Origin: Nemopilema nomurai
Lineage: Eukaryota; Cnidaria; Scyphozoa; Rhizostomeae; Rhizostomatidae
Assembly (NCBI GenBank): GCA_003864495.1
Contig: ML133395.1
Coordinates: 1,598,075 to 1,662,074 of the forward strand
Length of the DNA: 64,000 nucleotides
Direction: 5' to 3'
Positions 47,400-59,500 of the stretch are shown here, one piece after another. Position 1 is the stretch's first letter; each line of letters opens with the position of its first letter. Both the position numbers and the translations under genes were made by a program. The notes under the pieces were generated by a model. The model saw nothing but the letters and a program-made list of their open reading frames with translations. It was not told where the DNA came from and did not search any database.

Positions 47400-48196
47400 C
47401 AGGGGCGCCTACCCTGGGGGGGCTGGGGGGGCTGCTGCCCCTCCTGCCCTCCTCCAGGAGGGGCAGAGGGGGCAAGAAGTGCCCTTGAATATACGACTTC
47501 TATGAAAAGATTATAGAATATTATAGAAATCTAGTTGATGACAACTCCTTTCTGATACTGTTGATCTTTGACACCGGAAACTGTTAATTTTTTCAAAACA
47601 GCGTCGGGTTTTGCGTCGGATTCTCCGAATCTTTCAATGAGTAATAAAATGAAGGTAATAGTCAGGAACAAAGCAAACAGCCCGGCACACAGGGCTTCAT
47701 CAGGGGAAAATGAAGCCTGTATGCCGGGGCAAATTATAACAGTTATTTTTCGGAAGACAATAACAAACTTTGAAAAACCAATGGCGTCTCATACAAAACT
47801 GACTTTTTTAAACCACTGGAATAAACAACTATTTGATCTGCTTTTGCTTATTGTGATTATCATTTGCCTCTTCACTTTCAATGATCCTGCAACCCCGGAT
47901 TATTTCGACTTAATTTAGGTTTAGATTATTTAGACTTAGAAATCAGAATTTTCCAACCATTTAAATCACAATGATCATTTAAATTTCATAAACCAAACGT
48001 TGCGAATAAAGCCATTTTGTACCCACTTGTATCGAGAATAGTGTCAAAATTGTATGGGTGGAACATACCGATATTTTAACGTACCAACACCCACTTCAAC
48101 CCAACGAATTTTCGATTATTTTAATGGAAAAATTCTACGATTTGCCCTCAGCACCAGCACTGCCCCTCCTGCCCTTATCTCCAGCAGGCGTCCCTG
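47400..48196. mobile_element. hAT-like non-autonomous DNA transposon 1
   Basis: The 797-bp element starts CAGGGGCGCCTA and ends in the reverse complement of CAGGGACGCCTG, giving 12-bp terminal inverted repeats with two mismatches. It is flanked by the perfect 8-bp duplication GTTATGTA at 47392-47399 and 48197-48204. An 8-bp target duplication and CAGGG-type ends are characteristic of hAT elements. Subterminal regions are G/C-rich. The 116-codon frame inside (47568-47918) shows no transposase motif, so the element is non-autonomous. Confidence 0.88.
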
Positions 48197-48204
48197 GTTA
48201 TGTA

Positions 48205-49302
48205 CAATACCAAAATTGCTAGAAGCAACATAATATCAATACTCGCAAGTTCCTAATTTTAGGGGGTCCATTAAAAAAGGAAAGATTGACATTGTCTTCA
48301 AAAACCCTAAAGTGTGGGGGGGGGGGGCTGGGTCATAATAGATTGAAATGCTTAGATTTTCAGAAATTCGTACCTATAAAAACGACGGGGGTGACTTTTG
48401 CATGAAATACATAATTTTGCATCAAATTAGGGGGAAGTCAATAAATGGAAATAGGTATGCAAAATTTCTGAAAATTGAAATTTACCCCCCGCCCCCTACG
48501 ATTAACACCTTGAGAGTAATTGCTAGCTTGTTCTTCTTCAAGCAAACAACGATGGTGCCATGTTGTAACCACGTGCGTCTCAAAATCTATCCGAGGAATG
48601 AAACCTGGTGTCAATAATTTGTTTTGAAGCACGAACAAATTTTATAGGTCGAAATGTTGGCCTGTTTCTTGAGCAATTAAAATCAGTAATTGTAAAAGAA
48701 CACACTAAAGCTGAATTCACACTGGATGCGTCGTGGTGCGGCGCGTCACCTAGCGTTATAAAGCGTCACTCGAGGAAAAATTTGGACTGTTCACACACAA
48801 AGCGTCATACGGGGAGCGTCATTCGGTTTTGATGCTTTCACAACACAATGTCTGTCTATCACAAAGACAGCCTTGTTGTTCTTGTAACACAAAACAAAGC
48901 CAGAGCTTTAATTTTCCTTGAAAAAATGAGGAAACATTTATTTTGGTTGCTCTTTGGCGTTTTGTATCGTCGATTAATTCCCTTTCACTCCATCAACAGT
49001 TTTATACAACAAGCTTTCCTCTGAAAGTCGGAAAATGTGTCCTCGGGAAACGTGCCTTTTAAAGAAACCCGTTCATTAAGGTGCTACCTACGTCCCCGTA
49101 CTTAAGTGATGTTTTAAAACTATAGGGCGTTGAGGTTCCGGTTATGAAAGAGAACGATGACTCAATTCCCGAAGTTTTCTATTGTTCTGAAGCGTCAGCA
49201 CGCGGCTATATATAAATATATATCTATGGTTTAAATGCCTCTGATGAAGGCTTTAAGCCGAAATAGAAGAAACTAAAAACTGCCTTGGCTACGGTGAGAT
49301 CT
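48205..49302. other. Region between the two hAT-like elements
   Basis: No gene is supportable. It contains a G run (about 48316-48329), a cluster of GCGTCA hexamers (about 48728-48822), and a hammerhead-like motif at 49241-49263, listed separately. Confidence 0.55.
49241..49263 (+). repeat. CTGATGA-hairpin-GAAA motif, degenerate hammerhead-like
   Basis: CTGATGA is followed by A, a GGC-TTTAA-GCC hairpin and GAAA. This resembles a hammerhead core, but the extra A before stem II, the absence of a U-H cleavage site after a plausible stem III (TAG...CTA followed by A), and the absence of stem I argue against activity. Such motifs are common in tails of animal retroelements, so I read it as a retroelement relic. 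Confidence 0.3.
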
Positions 49303-49310
49303 CCAGTGTT

Positions 49311-50031
49311 CATAGGCGCCGACTTTTACTTTTCCCAGGTGGGGGGGGGGCTCAAAATTTAAATTAAAAAAAAATTTAACAAAGTTAAAAGGAAGAAAAA
49401 TTCCCTGTCGCTTTAATAACGTAATACAACATGTGTAGTATGTATAATAACAAAACAAAACATTCAAATAAAGCAGATATAACATCATGGTCTACATTAT
49501 CATCAGTTCAATTCTTTGATTAGTATTTCTTTGATAGAATAAACATGTTTTGTTATAGTCCATCTGTCCATTTTGTTATTGTCCGTCTCACAACAAATTT
49601 GTCCATCTTGAAAAGCAGGTTCGATCAAATGCTCAGTGAGAGCTATTAAATTCGAGTTTTCATTCAAAGTAGGGATGCAATTTTTTATAAATTATTGGTT
49701 TTGGTTTACTGCCTTTGATCAGTTTGACTATTAAGACACCGTTCGATTTCTGCAATAGACAACTTAAAATATCAACAGATGACGTAGGAGACAGAAAGTT
49801 TAGACCAAATTTTTTACAAGGGATTTATTTGATTCAAATTATTCTTTAACAATAGATAAATTTCACATTTTTGAGACTTATAATATACATGTACCTTCCT
49901 TCAGCTATTCTGCGCTGAATTGTCAGCCCAGTGGTGGATTTCAAATGAAATTCCCAGGGGGGCTGAGCCCCCCCCCCCCCCCAAAGCAACTCCCAAGGGA
50001 GGCTCGAGCCCCCACGTAGCCGGCGCCTATG
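49311..50031. mobile_element. hAT-like non-autonomous DNA transposon 2
   Basis: The 721-bp element starts CATAGGCGCCGAC and ends in the reverse complement of CATAGGCGCCGGC. It is flanked by the perfect 8-bp duplication CCAGTGTT at 49303-49310 and 50032-50039. Long G and C runs (about 49341-49350 and 49968-49982) lie just inside the ends. It has no transposase frame. The ends resemble, but differ from, those of the element at 47400, so they are related or parallel hAT families and not copies of one insertion. Confidence 0.88.
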
Positions 50032-50481
50032 CCAGTGTTGGCTTCGGAGATTCATCGCTCATTTCATTGGTTCCGACCAAGAGTGGCTCGATACAATTGG
50101 GTGCAAGCACCCTTGTGGAAAGAATTTTCCTTCGGTCAGCATTTGCCTTATGATTATATATAAAGGTTTCCACATCTGTGCATCGCCAAAATTCGATTAT
50201 GTTCCTCCTTTTTGTTTTGGACGCTACAATTAAGGTATTCTTGATATTAAGGTATTCTATGAAAATAGATCCAAACATTTAATAGTTAAAAGACAGACAT
50301 GATGTCTAAAATTCTAATTACAACAGAAAATGTATAAGAAAATGATTAAAATCACTCACTCGAAATAAGTCTTCAAATATTTCAAACACCGAATCCTTGG
50401 ACGGAGAATTTTAGGGGGCGTAGTGTTTCAAAATAGTCATCATCACATGGTCAAAGTTGAAGGATATTGCAAGCACACCAC

Positions 50482-50489
50482 TGACGTCA
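50482..50489 (+). promoter_or_regulatory. CRE-like site upstream of the SLP-76/BLNK-like gene
   Basis: A perfect palindromic TGACGTCA lies 28 bases upstream of the proposed start codon at 50518. It is a plausible promoter element, but the transcription start is unknown. Confidence 0.3.
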
Positions 50490-50517
50490 TAAGCCAAAAG
50501 TAAGTTGACCGACCGAC

Positions 50518-53500
50518 ATGGAAGGCCCTGGTAACGAGGAACTTGAATGATATCGAAAGCGATATCACAGAATAGGAAATATTCTGTGGCGATATATTGT
50601 TTGCTATTTTCTGTTCCTGTACCGGATATGTCAGTTTTAGTTTACTTTGAAGTGAGTGAGCTACCACAATTATGACTTTTGATTGATTTGCTTTATTGAC
50701 ATTTACATGTCTGCCCTTGTATTACTTTTGCAGACCAAGTTGATGAGTAGAGCGGTCTTGACTACGGGCCTAATTTTGATCCGAGCGCATTATTTATTTT
50801 GTAACCATTAGCCATTTGAAATAGACGCTGTATTATTTAGCTGAAAAAGTGAGATTTGCCAGAGTCTGATATAATTGTTGGTCGCTGTAGAAGTAAATCC
50901 TTTCAACGTGTCAATCCAACTCTTGCGAAAGCGGAACCTTCTCCGCGTCATAAACGGAAGTAGGATCATTTACGCCTAAAGAATACGCAATTGAAAACCA
51001 AACACAGAAATAACACTTCTAAGTTGATGACCATAAAACAAGCTACTTGCAATTTTAATCATTAATACTTATTCTGTGAACATTTTTCAGATTGTGAGCT
51101 AAAATTTGACAGCTACAGATGTTCTGGACTGGAGAATCCTGTTGACCATAAAGAACTTACTATGGAAACATATTGTGGTTATCTTCAAAACGGTAGGTTT
51201 ATGTTTGCAATTTTTGTTGTATTACCCAAACAAGGTCAAGTGGTAATTGTTTTTTATTTCTGTTAAAGACAAATAGCATATTTATGTAAAGTAACCTTTA
51301 TCATTATATTTAACATTTTATTATTCCTTCAATATCTTTAGAGGGGCAATAGAGTGATAGATTGACAGTTGGAAAAAAAGAATTCTTCAAAGGGATTTGG
51401 TTCTTTCATGCAAGAGTCAATTTTTATTTTTAATTCTTTATAATTTAACTCTTATCATCTTTTGAATTTCGTCTAGAAGATGATAATGCCAGTGATGATT
51501 GGAGTGCAGATGAGGTATGGTAATCTGTTTGGGAATATTATGAAACTTTGTTTTGAATAAAACAATTTGTTATCATATATTGGTAATGAAAATTTATCTT
51601 TATGCAAGTCATAGAAACCTGCAGCAAAATGAGTTTTATCTCTGCACCAAGAATGGAGAACCATTAGCACCTGGATACGCCTATGAATTTAAATAAACCA
51701 GCAAGATTCCTGTTAAAAATAGTTTTGTACCTTGAAGGTTGCAGAGCAAGTCGTTAAATTCCTTGACTGTATAATTTGATGGTTTTCCTGATCATTTCTG
51801 TTTTTAGTTTCTGTGACAGAATCATGTTTCTATTAAGAATCTTTCTTATTCTAAAAATCCTTTTGCATGTAGCAAAGGGAGTGTATAAACAAATCTTTCC
51901 TTTTAAAAAAAATAGTTGTATAGATACTTTTTAGTTCCTATGCAGTTAAGTTGACTGTACACATGTAGGATAATTACCATCTTGTGAATCATTTTTTAGT
52001 TTGAAGACTATGATTACCCAGAAGAAGATATGCGAAACAGAGGTATTGACATCTTATTTTTGCTTATCATTGCACCATACCAACATATATATCAGCTTGC
52101 TGCTTTTTAACAGTTTTTGTTTTGTACCAATTAAAGCATTTTCAGAAAAACAGTAAGATAGTATAGGAAACAAGTGCCTTTTAGTTTATAATGATGCATC
52201 ATTTGAAAGCTCATTGTATCCTGACTTCAATTTGTTATGAGGTCCTTATTCATTTCAACTGGCAGTTTTAGAAATAAAGTTAGTTTGATGCAAATTTTCT
52301 CAAATCAATTCTATAAAATAAAAGCTTGATCAAATATAATTTGCATGTAATTTTGATAGCAAAATTTGTTTTTCCAAAACCCAAAGTTTTATTGTCTATC
52401 ATATAAGCGTTGTTTATTTTTGTTTCTCCTGGAAGCATTTCAATAATTGAGAGTGTAAATATTATTCCAGCTTTTATTGATATGTACATAAGCCTATGTA
52501 AAGCCATGAATGGCAGCTTTTGAGCATTTTGACAATGAAATGATGCATTGTGCAGGTAGCTTAGAAATCTAATTAATAATACCTCTTTGGAGACATTTCT
52601 AGCTGCACAATAGTTAATCTTTGGCTTTCCGTTTGACAACAGTGATAATAAACGGTTTCCATCAGACTATCAATGAGTAAAATTGCGATGTAACTACTCT
52701 GATATCCGAGATTCCAAAAGGAGAGGTTTTTTCGAAGAAAACAATTGAAGATATTAGCAAAGTCTTACTGACAATAATGGGCTTGGCTAAGATGACGGAA
52801 ATATATCTCTATTTAAGAAAAAATTTCACCAATATCTCGATGCTTAGATAAATTAATATTAATGATATTCCCTAGAACAGAATTTTGCAAGCTTGCCGTT
52901 TATAGCACTGTTAAAAGACCAGGGAAAAACTACAGTGATTTAGTCCAACCTTTCAGATCAAGCTTGTAATGGTCTAAGCTTAACGTTTAACTTCAGCAAG
53001 AACGCACTCAGACAAAGAACTTCCCGTGCAAGTGCCTTTAAAAAAGCTAAGGATCTGCTTTCATGAAGGTAAAGTCTGAATTGGAGTTTTTTCATAGCTA
53101 CGGCCGTTTAATGATAAATTTGTTGCAAAACGGGTCGTCCAGGAAAGTATAGCACGTACGCTTATAGCACGGGCTTTGTGGCTAGGCGGGTCACCAGGAG
53201 ATTTCTATGTGGGTGACTTGAAAAACCAGGAAAATATTTAAAGGGAATAAAGTCTGGTGTGAAAAATCTCTCATCTATATAAAATCTCGATCTTATGACG
53301 TTAAACATAAAGGGCCCCATGATTGGGGTGCGTGGATTTTGAAAGGTCGAACACAAGATGACCCACTAGAATGAGGCTTGAACTTAAATTGACTTTTTGT
53401 GAATGCAGTGGCTCCGGGTATTAGCACTTTAGAAGCCTGTTTTTAGACAGTTTTTAAAAGAGGCATTTTTTGAAGCCTTCATGAGGAGGTTTCTTTTTAG

Positions 53501-56500
53501 CAGCAGAAGAGGACTCGCCCGCGTGTCTTACGAAAGGCCACCCTTTCTTACTTCCTTTCTTTATTTTTCCCCCAATCTTCTTTCATAAGAATTTTTAGCA
53601 AGGCTCCCCTTCCAAATCTTTCTAAAAATCAAAAATTGACTTTTTTCTTTTTTGAGACATTTGTTAAATTTTAGTCTAGAAGAGTTTGTTTTTAAACTGT
53701 TAGTCCGTTTTAGCCAATCCAGAATGCTCAATTTCAAATTTTCTTTCTCGTTGGACCTAACCATGGCTGGTCCTCCCATGTCATTAAACATAATACCTAC
53801 GCCCTCCTAGTTTAAAGTGCCCCAACAGTACAATTTTTCGTGTCATAACTACTTATGCAATTCTAATCAACAGCACCAAGGGAAAATGTTTTTTATGGAA
53901 AGAATGGGCCCCTCTATCATTATTTTCCCTGACTTTTTTATTGGAACCACAAAACCACTGGTACCGCTTAATAGGGTTTTCTAGTGCTGCTTAAATTTGA
54001 CTACTACCAGGATGCATTGCGACAACGCATCGAAATGACGTCATTAGGAGAAAGGTCTATGAAGGTCTGAAGGTGGCCTGACGGATTTGTGCAGTAGTGT
54101 GATGTAATGTAAACAGGCTTTACATTATAATTATTCTTGTCTCTTGGCTCTTGTATGACGGGTGGCAAAAGGTTTAATTCAGCAATCATTCCACATGTTT
54201 ACCAATAACCTCGTTGTCAGACGATGCGCTCTGAAAAATGTAGCTTTGATATTGGGAAAGTCGAACATTACAGTCGTTTATTGCAATGTAGATGGTGGCA
54301 AATGCTTGCTTTAAATTGAGTATTGGCCAATGTGTTGTGGAACTTGATATTGTAAATTGACCCACCATTTCTCCTTGACAATATAATATTTGTCAAATAG
54401 ACTGGAAACCTTCTGGCTGATTAAAATACAAGCAGCATCAGCTGTCGCCAGTGGAAGGGTTTATGAAGCTCAGTTTCTTGTCCTTCCTGCATCATATATA
54501 TTTGTGGTCAGCAATCAGGCTTCGCGAAGGCAATTTCATACGCTTAATTTTCTCGGGCGTAAACACGAGAACAATTAGGCCTATTCTTAGTTGTCATTGA
54601 TGAGCGTGGGATAAGCGAAGGTCTGGATATCAACTATCTTCACCCTGAACAGACGACATTTCTTGACGGAGCTTTGAGGATATTGACATCAAAGCAATTG
54701 GCCTAATGTTGTATTACACTGAGGGCTAATTTTGTAACTTTCTGTATTAGATGTGAGAACTGCGGGCAATGGAGAAGATGAGGTATTGTTGATTTGCATT
54801 GTTTACTCACGATTTCCTCTTTTGATTTTTGCAATCTTTTTCTTTCTATAATTTACAAAAACCTTTAACGTTCAGCAAGACCATAAAGCTTGGTCAAACA
54901 AGGAAATATTTGTCTAAGAATGTTCCACGAAGTGTTTCCTAGTTTGGCCACCATGCCTTATTACAAGTTTGGCCAAAAAAGTTTGACCATCTTCAGACAT
55001 TCGTGTGACATTTGGTGTTGTATGACAATGTTCCTAGCTTGGTCGGGCCTTTACAGTATGTATTGAGATAAACGGCCCATTTTCCCAACAAGTTGTACAG
55101 ACCCGCGGGTTCCAAAGGGGGAAGCAGCGGCCGGAGTGAGAAGTATTGATGGAACAAGTTTTACTAAGATATTATCGTAGGTACCTGGGGAATTTTGCTG
55201 CTTATTTTAAGATCTTGGGAATTTCTAGAATGTCTCTATTATTGTCAGAGCCTGTTTTTACAAGGAGCTGAAAACTATTACGGTCCCTGGCTTTATGCCC
55301 CGTGCCCTAAATTTGGGGTTTGAATCCCCATTTCAACTCAGAAAGCCCCCTTATACCACTCTGTTTTCTCCTCAGAACGATGAGATCTATGATCTGCCTG
55401 ATGATGCAAAAGTGATCATTAATTCGCGTATTGAATCCGGTAGGCATTTTAAGAGTTCAATATTTTTCGGCAAGCTCTAGTCTTAGCTTGGGCTGTATTT
55501 GGTAGCAGTTTGTGGAATTGCGTGGGCGCCAAGCTCCTGTGCTGCGGGAAATGCGCAGCATTAGCAAGGCCTAGCACAAATAATAATAATAATGAAAATT
55601 AGAAAAGTTGCAGCTGCCCCGAAATTCCTCTCTAGGACGCGGCGAACACAGGCGGCAACAAAAGAACTTGGTTTTGGTTAAACCTAGTTTTCGCATGATA
55701 AATGTAACCATGTACGTAATATTGATATTCAGTTGGTGGTGACAAAGTGGTGCTATGCATTGGAACACGGCTACCCCCTAGCTAGCCACTTTTGCCCCCC
55801 TTCAAAATCTTAAAATTGTTCTCTCATCCCCAATGGCATAGGACAAATACTTTGTTTGTTCGTATTGTATTCAGTTTTCACCCTTGCAGCCAGAAAGATA
55901 GTGGATTGGTAATTTTTTAACAATATCCACTACCTCCTTATTTATTTCCGCAAGAAAGGGGCGAATGTTGCTCTGGAATAAATATTTGTTGCTTTCTGCC
56001 AGATAAAAGCAGAAGCAAATTTCTGGTAGTAACAAATTTCCATTTTACCCCATTGTCCGATGCGACATTTAAGCCAGAACTAATTTGGAGCTCTAATCAT
56101 GAGACTGATTAAACGTTTTGTCGTTTAGTAGAAATTCTTTGTGATAGGTAGCTCTTAATGTTAGCATTTACAACTTTTGGGCATGGTTTGTCGCATTTGG
56201 AAGTATCATCGAAAAAGGGCACTTTGTAGGCTTGTCAGTTTGCATAAAACACTTCTTGGTGGAAGTTTTGTGACAGGCCGATGTGTTTTGTGCCAAGGCA
56301 CTGATGTGTTCGAACTTTAACACGAAATGGGGCTTGGTTCTCCACGGTTTACTTTTCATCAATCTATTTGGTTTCAAAGTTTTGTTGTAGGAACTCGTTT
56401 TTGAGCTCGTTTAATTTTTTTGAATAGAGCCTAAGCCAGTGCAACCAGAAGTTGATGAAAACCCGCCATCATCCAGAAAACTTGATATTGCCTCCATCCG

Positions 56501-59500
56501 AAGCAGGTTTGAGTCTGGGAGCCTAGCCAACAACGCACCCATGAACGGCCTATCTTCTAACTCGACGAATCCTGCTCTTCAAACATACGACCGGCCGAAG
56601 AACTGGGAACGACCGGAGCCAAAGCCTAGACGGATACCGTCGAAAATAGAGCCGCGAAACTCGGCTGAAACGGCCAGAGGAAATGGCCCAACGGCGCTAC
56701 GTGAATCGAACATGGTGGCCGGTAGATGGCCGCCTCGGGAGGATGGCCCCGAGAATGCCGACGCCATCAGCACGTATGACAAAGTGCCTGTACACAACGA
56801 CAAGCAACGTGCGATTGCCTCTAAATTGTCAAGAGTGCTGAAAGGAGAAAGTCAGACAAACTTTGGCGTGGAGGCATCAAATGAGATGTTCTCGCAAAGT
56901 AATCTTGGTAAAGAGAAAAGGTCAGGGGATTCACCCAGTGCCTGCCCTCCGATGATCGATCGCTCCACTAGACCCAGTCTTGGCCTGCCAGCAAATAGGG
57001 TTTCCGCGAGGAATGCTCCCCCGCAAACTGCTGCCCCGCGAAATGCCCAAACTCGGCCGATAGATCGGGAGAGCTTTGAACAGAGATTAACCAGACAGAG
57101 TACCCAAACGAGAAAGGTACAACCGATACCTGACGAAGAAGACTACATTGTCCCTCTAGCTGATGCCGAGGATGAGTATGTCGTCGCATGCGAAGATGTT
57201 TCTGGATGTTCATTCGAAGACGGCAACGAGAATTATGAAGTCCCCAGTGAATCGCCCGTTCAGAAAGGGTTGTTTTGCCCGTCCAAACAGGCGGTTCAGA
57301 ACCCATCGATAAACAATCCCGGGAGCCGCCAGAGCTACGCTGATATAATTATCTGTCCCCTGCCGAAGCAAACCAACCAGAAACCAACACAACGCTACCC
57401 ACCAACGGTACAAGTGGACGACGATACCCCCGTGGCCGATACAAACTACGAGGTACCGGACCAGATCCAGCCTACGCAGAGGCCACCAAACCTGGGGTTT
57501 CCTGGACAGCATTCAGGCCAACAGGCCTTTCCTGATTCAAGACAACGTGACTCGTTGAAGTCTAAACCACCACCAAGACCCGATAAGGGTAGTAGACCCC
57601 CGTGGGGGCAAGCTACTAGCAACAATGCGAAAGAACCAGAGATCCAATCTGACAGTACATATGAAATTCTTGACGGGGGTGCGCCTCCCCCCATCCCTGG
57701 AGGGAGAGAGGGGAGGCCACCTATGAAACCTAGCCGGCCATCCTTGAGTCACGATCTGCCCCCCGAACCAGAAGTAAACAAGCATGCAGCTCCACTTCAA
57801 CCAGAAGCTGAGAATTACGACGTTATTGAACAGAGCACCCAAGGAGAAGACTATGAAGTTCCCGATTTAGGTATGTTATGTTAAGGTTACGGTAAACGTA
57901 TCTGACTGGGTTTTTGGCTCTCTCTCCCGAAAGTTAAAACTATTTACGGAGTCAGATTAAACTATGCATCATTCGATGTTCAAGAGCGTGGTGATTCCAA
58001 TCAAATTATGATAATTGGCAAATACTATATAATGAAACTTTCCAGACAGATTTATTGCTTAAATGAGTGTACCACCTTTAAAAGCTATTTCGTACCCTTC
58101 GTTCGTGGTACCAAAATCTGACTTTTATAAGCAGAAAGCGCAGGTTTTTAACTACCAAAGCGTGTTTCAGATTTTTCAAATTTCTCCTCCCCTTCAAACT
58201 ACACCTCGTCAAAAATGGCATTCTTATACAATAATTGAAGGAGTCCCGTTGCAAAATTAACTTAGAAGCAGTGGCTTTAATTTCTTATCTGCGAACTGTC
58301 CACTTGCGAAGAAATATGGTGTCCGGTGTCCGTTTGCATAAATTGTCTGTGGTTTTCAAATGCGTGTTACTCCTTGTGCCTTCACATACAATTGATGAAA
58401 AGTGTGCCAAATTTAGAGAAAACTATCATGTTTCAATGCATCTTAAAGGTTTGCTTGTATCTATTTGGCCACACCCTTAAATTTCAAGGAATTTGCAGAC
58501 AATTCAACTTTTTCATAATTTTAGGAAAAAGCCTGATTTATCTAAAACATAAGCATCACACATATTTTTAAGTTGCATTTCTGAAATTTTCAGCTAGTTT
58601 TTTGGTTTCCTGCCAATTTTTTGCCTGATATCTGCAGTAGTTTTTTAATTATGACTGTTAAAAGAGATACAGGTTGGTGCGCACCACGCCCAATTTTCTG
58701 CGTATTTGCCGATTCAGCATAAATTTTGGGTTGCTGTAACTTTTAAACTATTCAAGATATAAAGCTGAAATTTTGCAGTTTTTGTAGTCCCTTTAGAAGC
58801 TTTGTTTGTGCAAAAAATAATCAAAATCTAAGACATGATGGTCACAACCCCTGGATGATTTGACATGGAATGACCCATATGGTTTAATTTCAAAACGCAA
58901 CGAAAAGATCCAGTGATGATATGAGCGTATTTCCAAAATTACAATACATTGTTCTTGTGCTGCTTTGATCTCAAATAGCTTTTAGTTATCAGTAATTCTT
59001 TAATAGTTATTATTTAATTCGTTTACGTAACTCTTTTTCAGGTGACCAGAAGTCTGTATCAGGGCCAAGGTAACAAGAAGTTTTTTCATATTGTTATAAT
59101 TTGCATTTTTACTTTAGAGGTAATAAATTCTCTCTTACCTTAGCATCAAAACGTTAGGCAGTCAGTGGAATATTTAGGACCTTTGATGATTTTTTAGGTG
59201 ATCGGATCGCCAACCAGTATTTGTTCCCGTTACCTTTGAAGAACAACTCCAATTATAGTCAGGCATCGGGGACATTTCACCTGTTTTATGAATATCATTG
59301 CTTTGATTGAAAGACGCCATCAATTAGCCTGGGATTTGAAGTGAACGAGTAAAGCTCTCTTTCCCCCGTCTCTTTTGGCAGGGAGGTCTTCGTTGGCCTT
59401 CAACAAAGCACTTCGCAAAGAAGACGTCGGTCATTGCACAGCCAGTGCTACGATGTGACAAGCTCTTCAAATGAAATAATAAGTTATTTAATGCAGAATC

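Noticed and set aside
47568..47918. 116-codon frame within the first hAT-like element
   Set aside because: It has no transposase motifs, and the element's size and structure fit a non-autonomous copy.
50628..50651. Alternative first exon of the adaptor (MSVLVYFE with a GTGAGT donor)
   Set aside because: It ends in phase 0, but the following exon at 51091 needs one carried base. In phase 0 that exon meets a stop at once.
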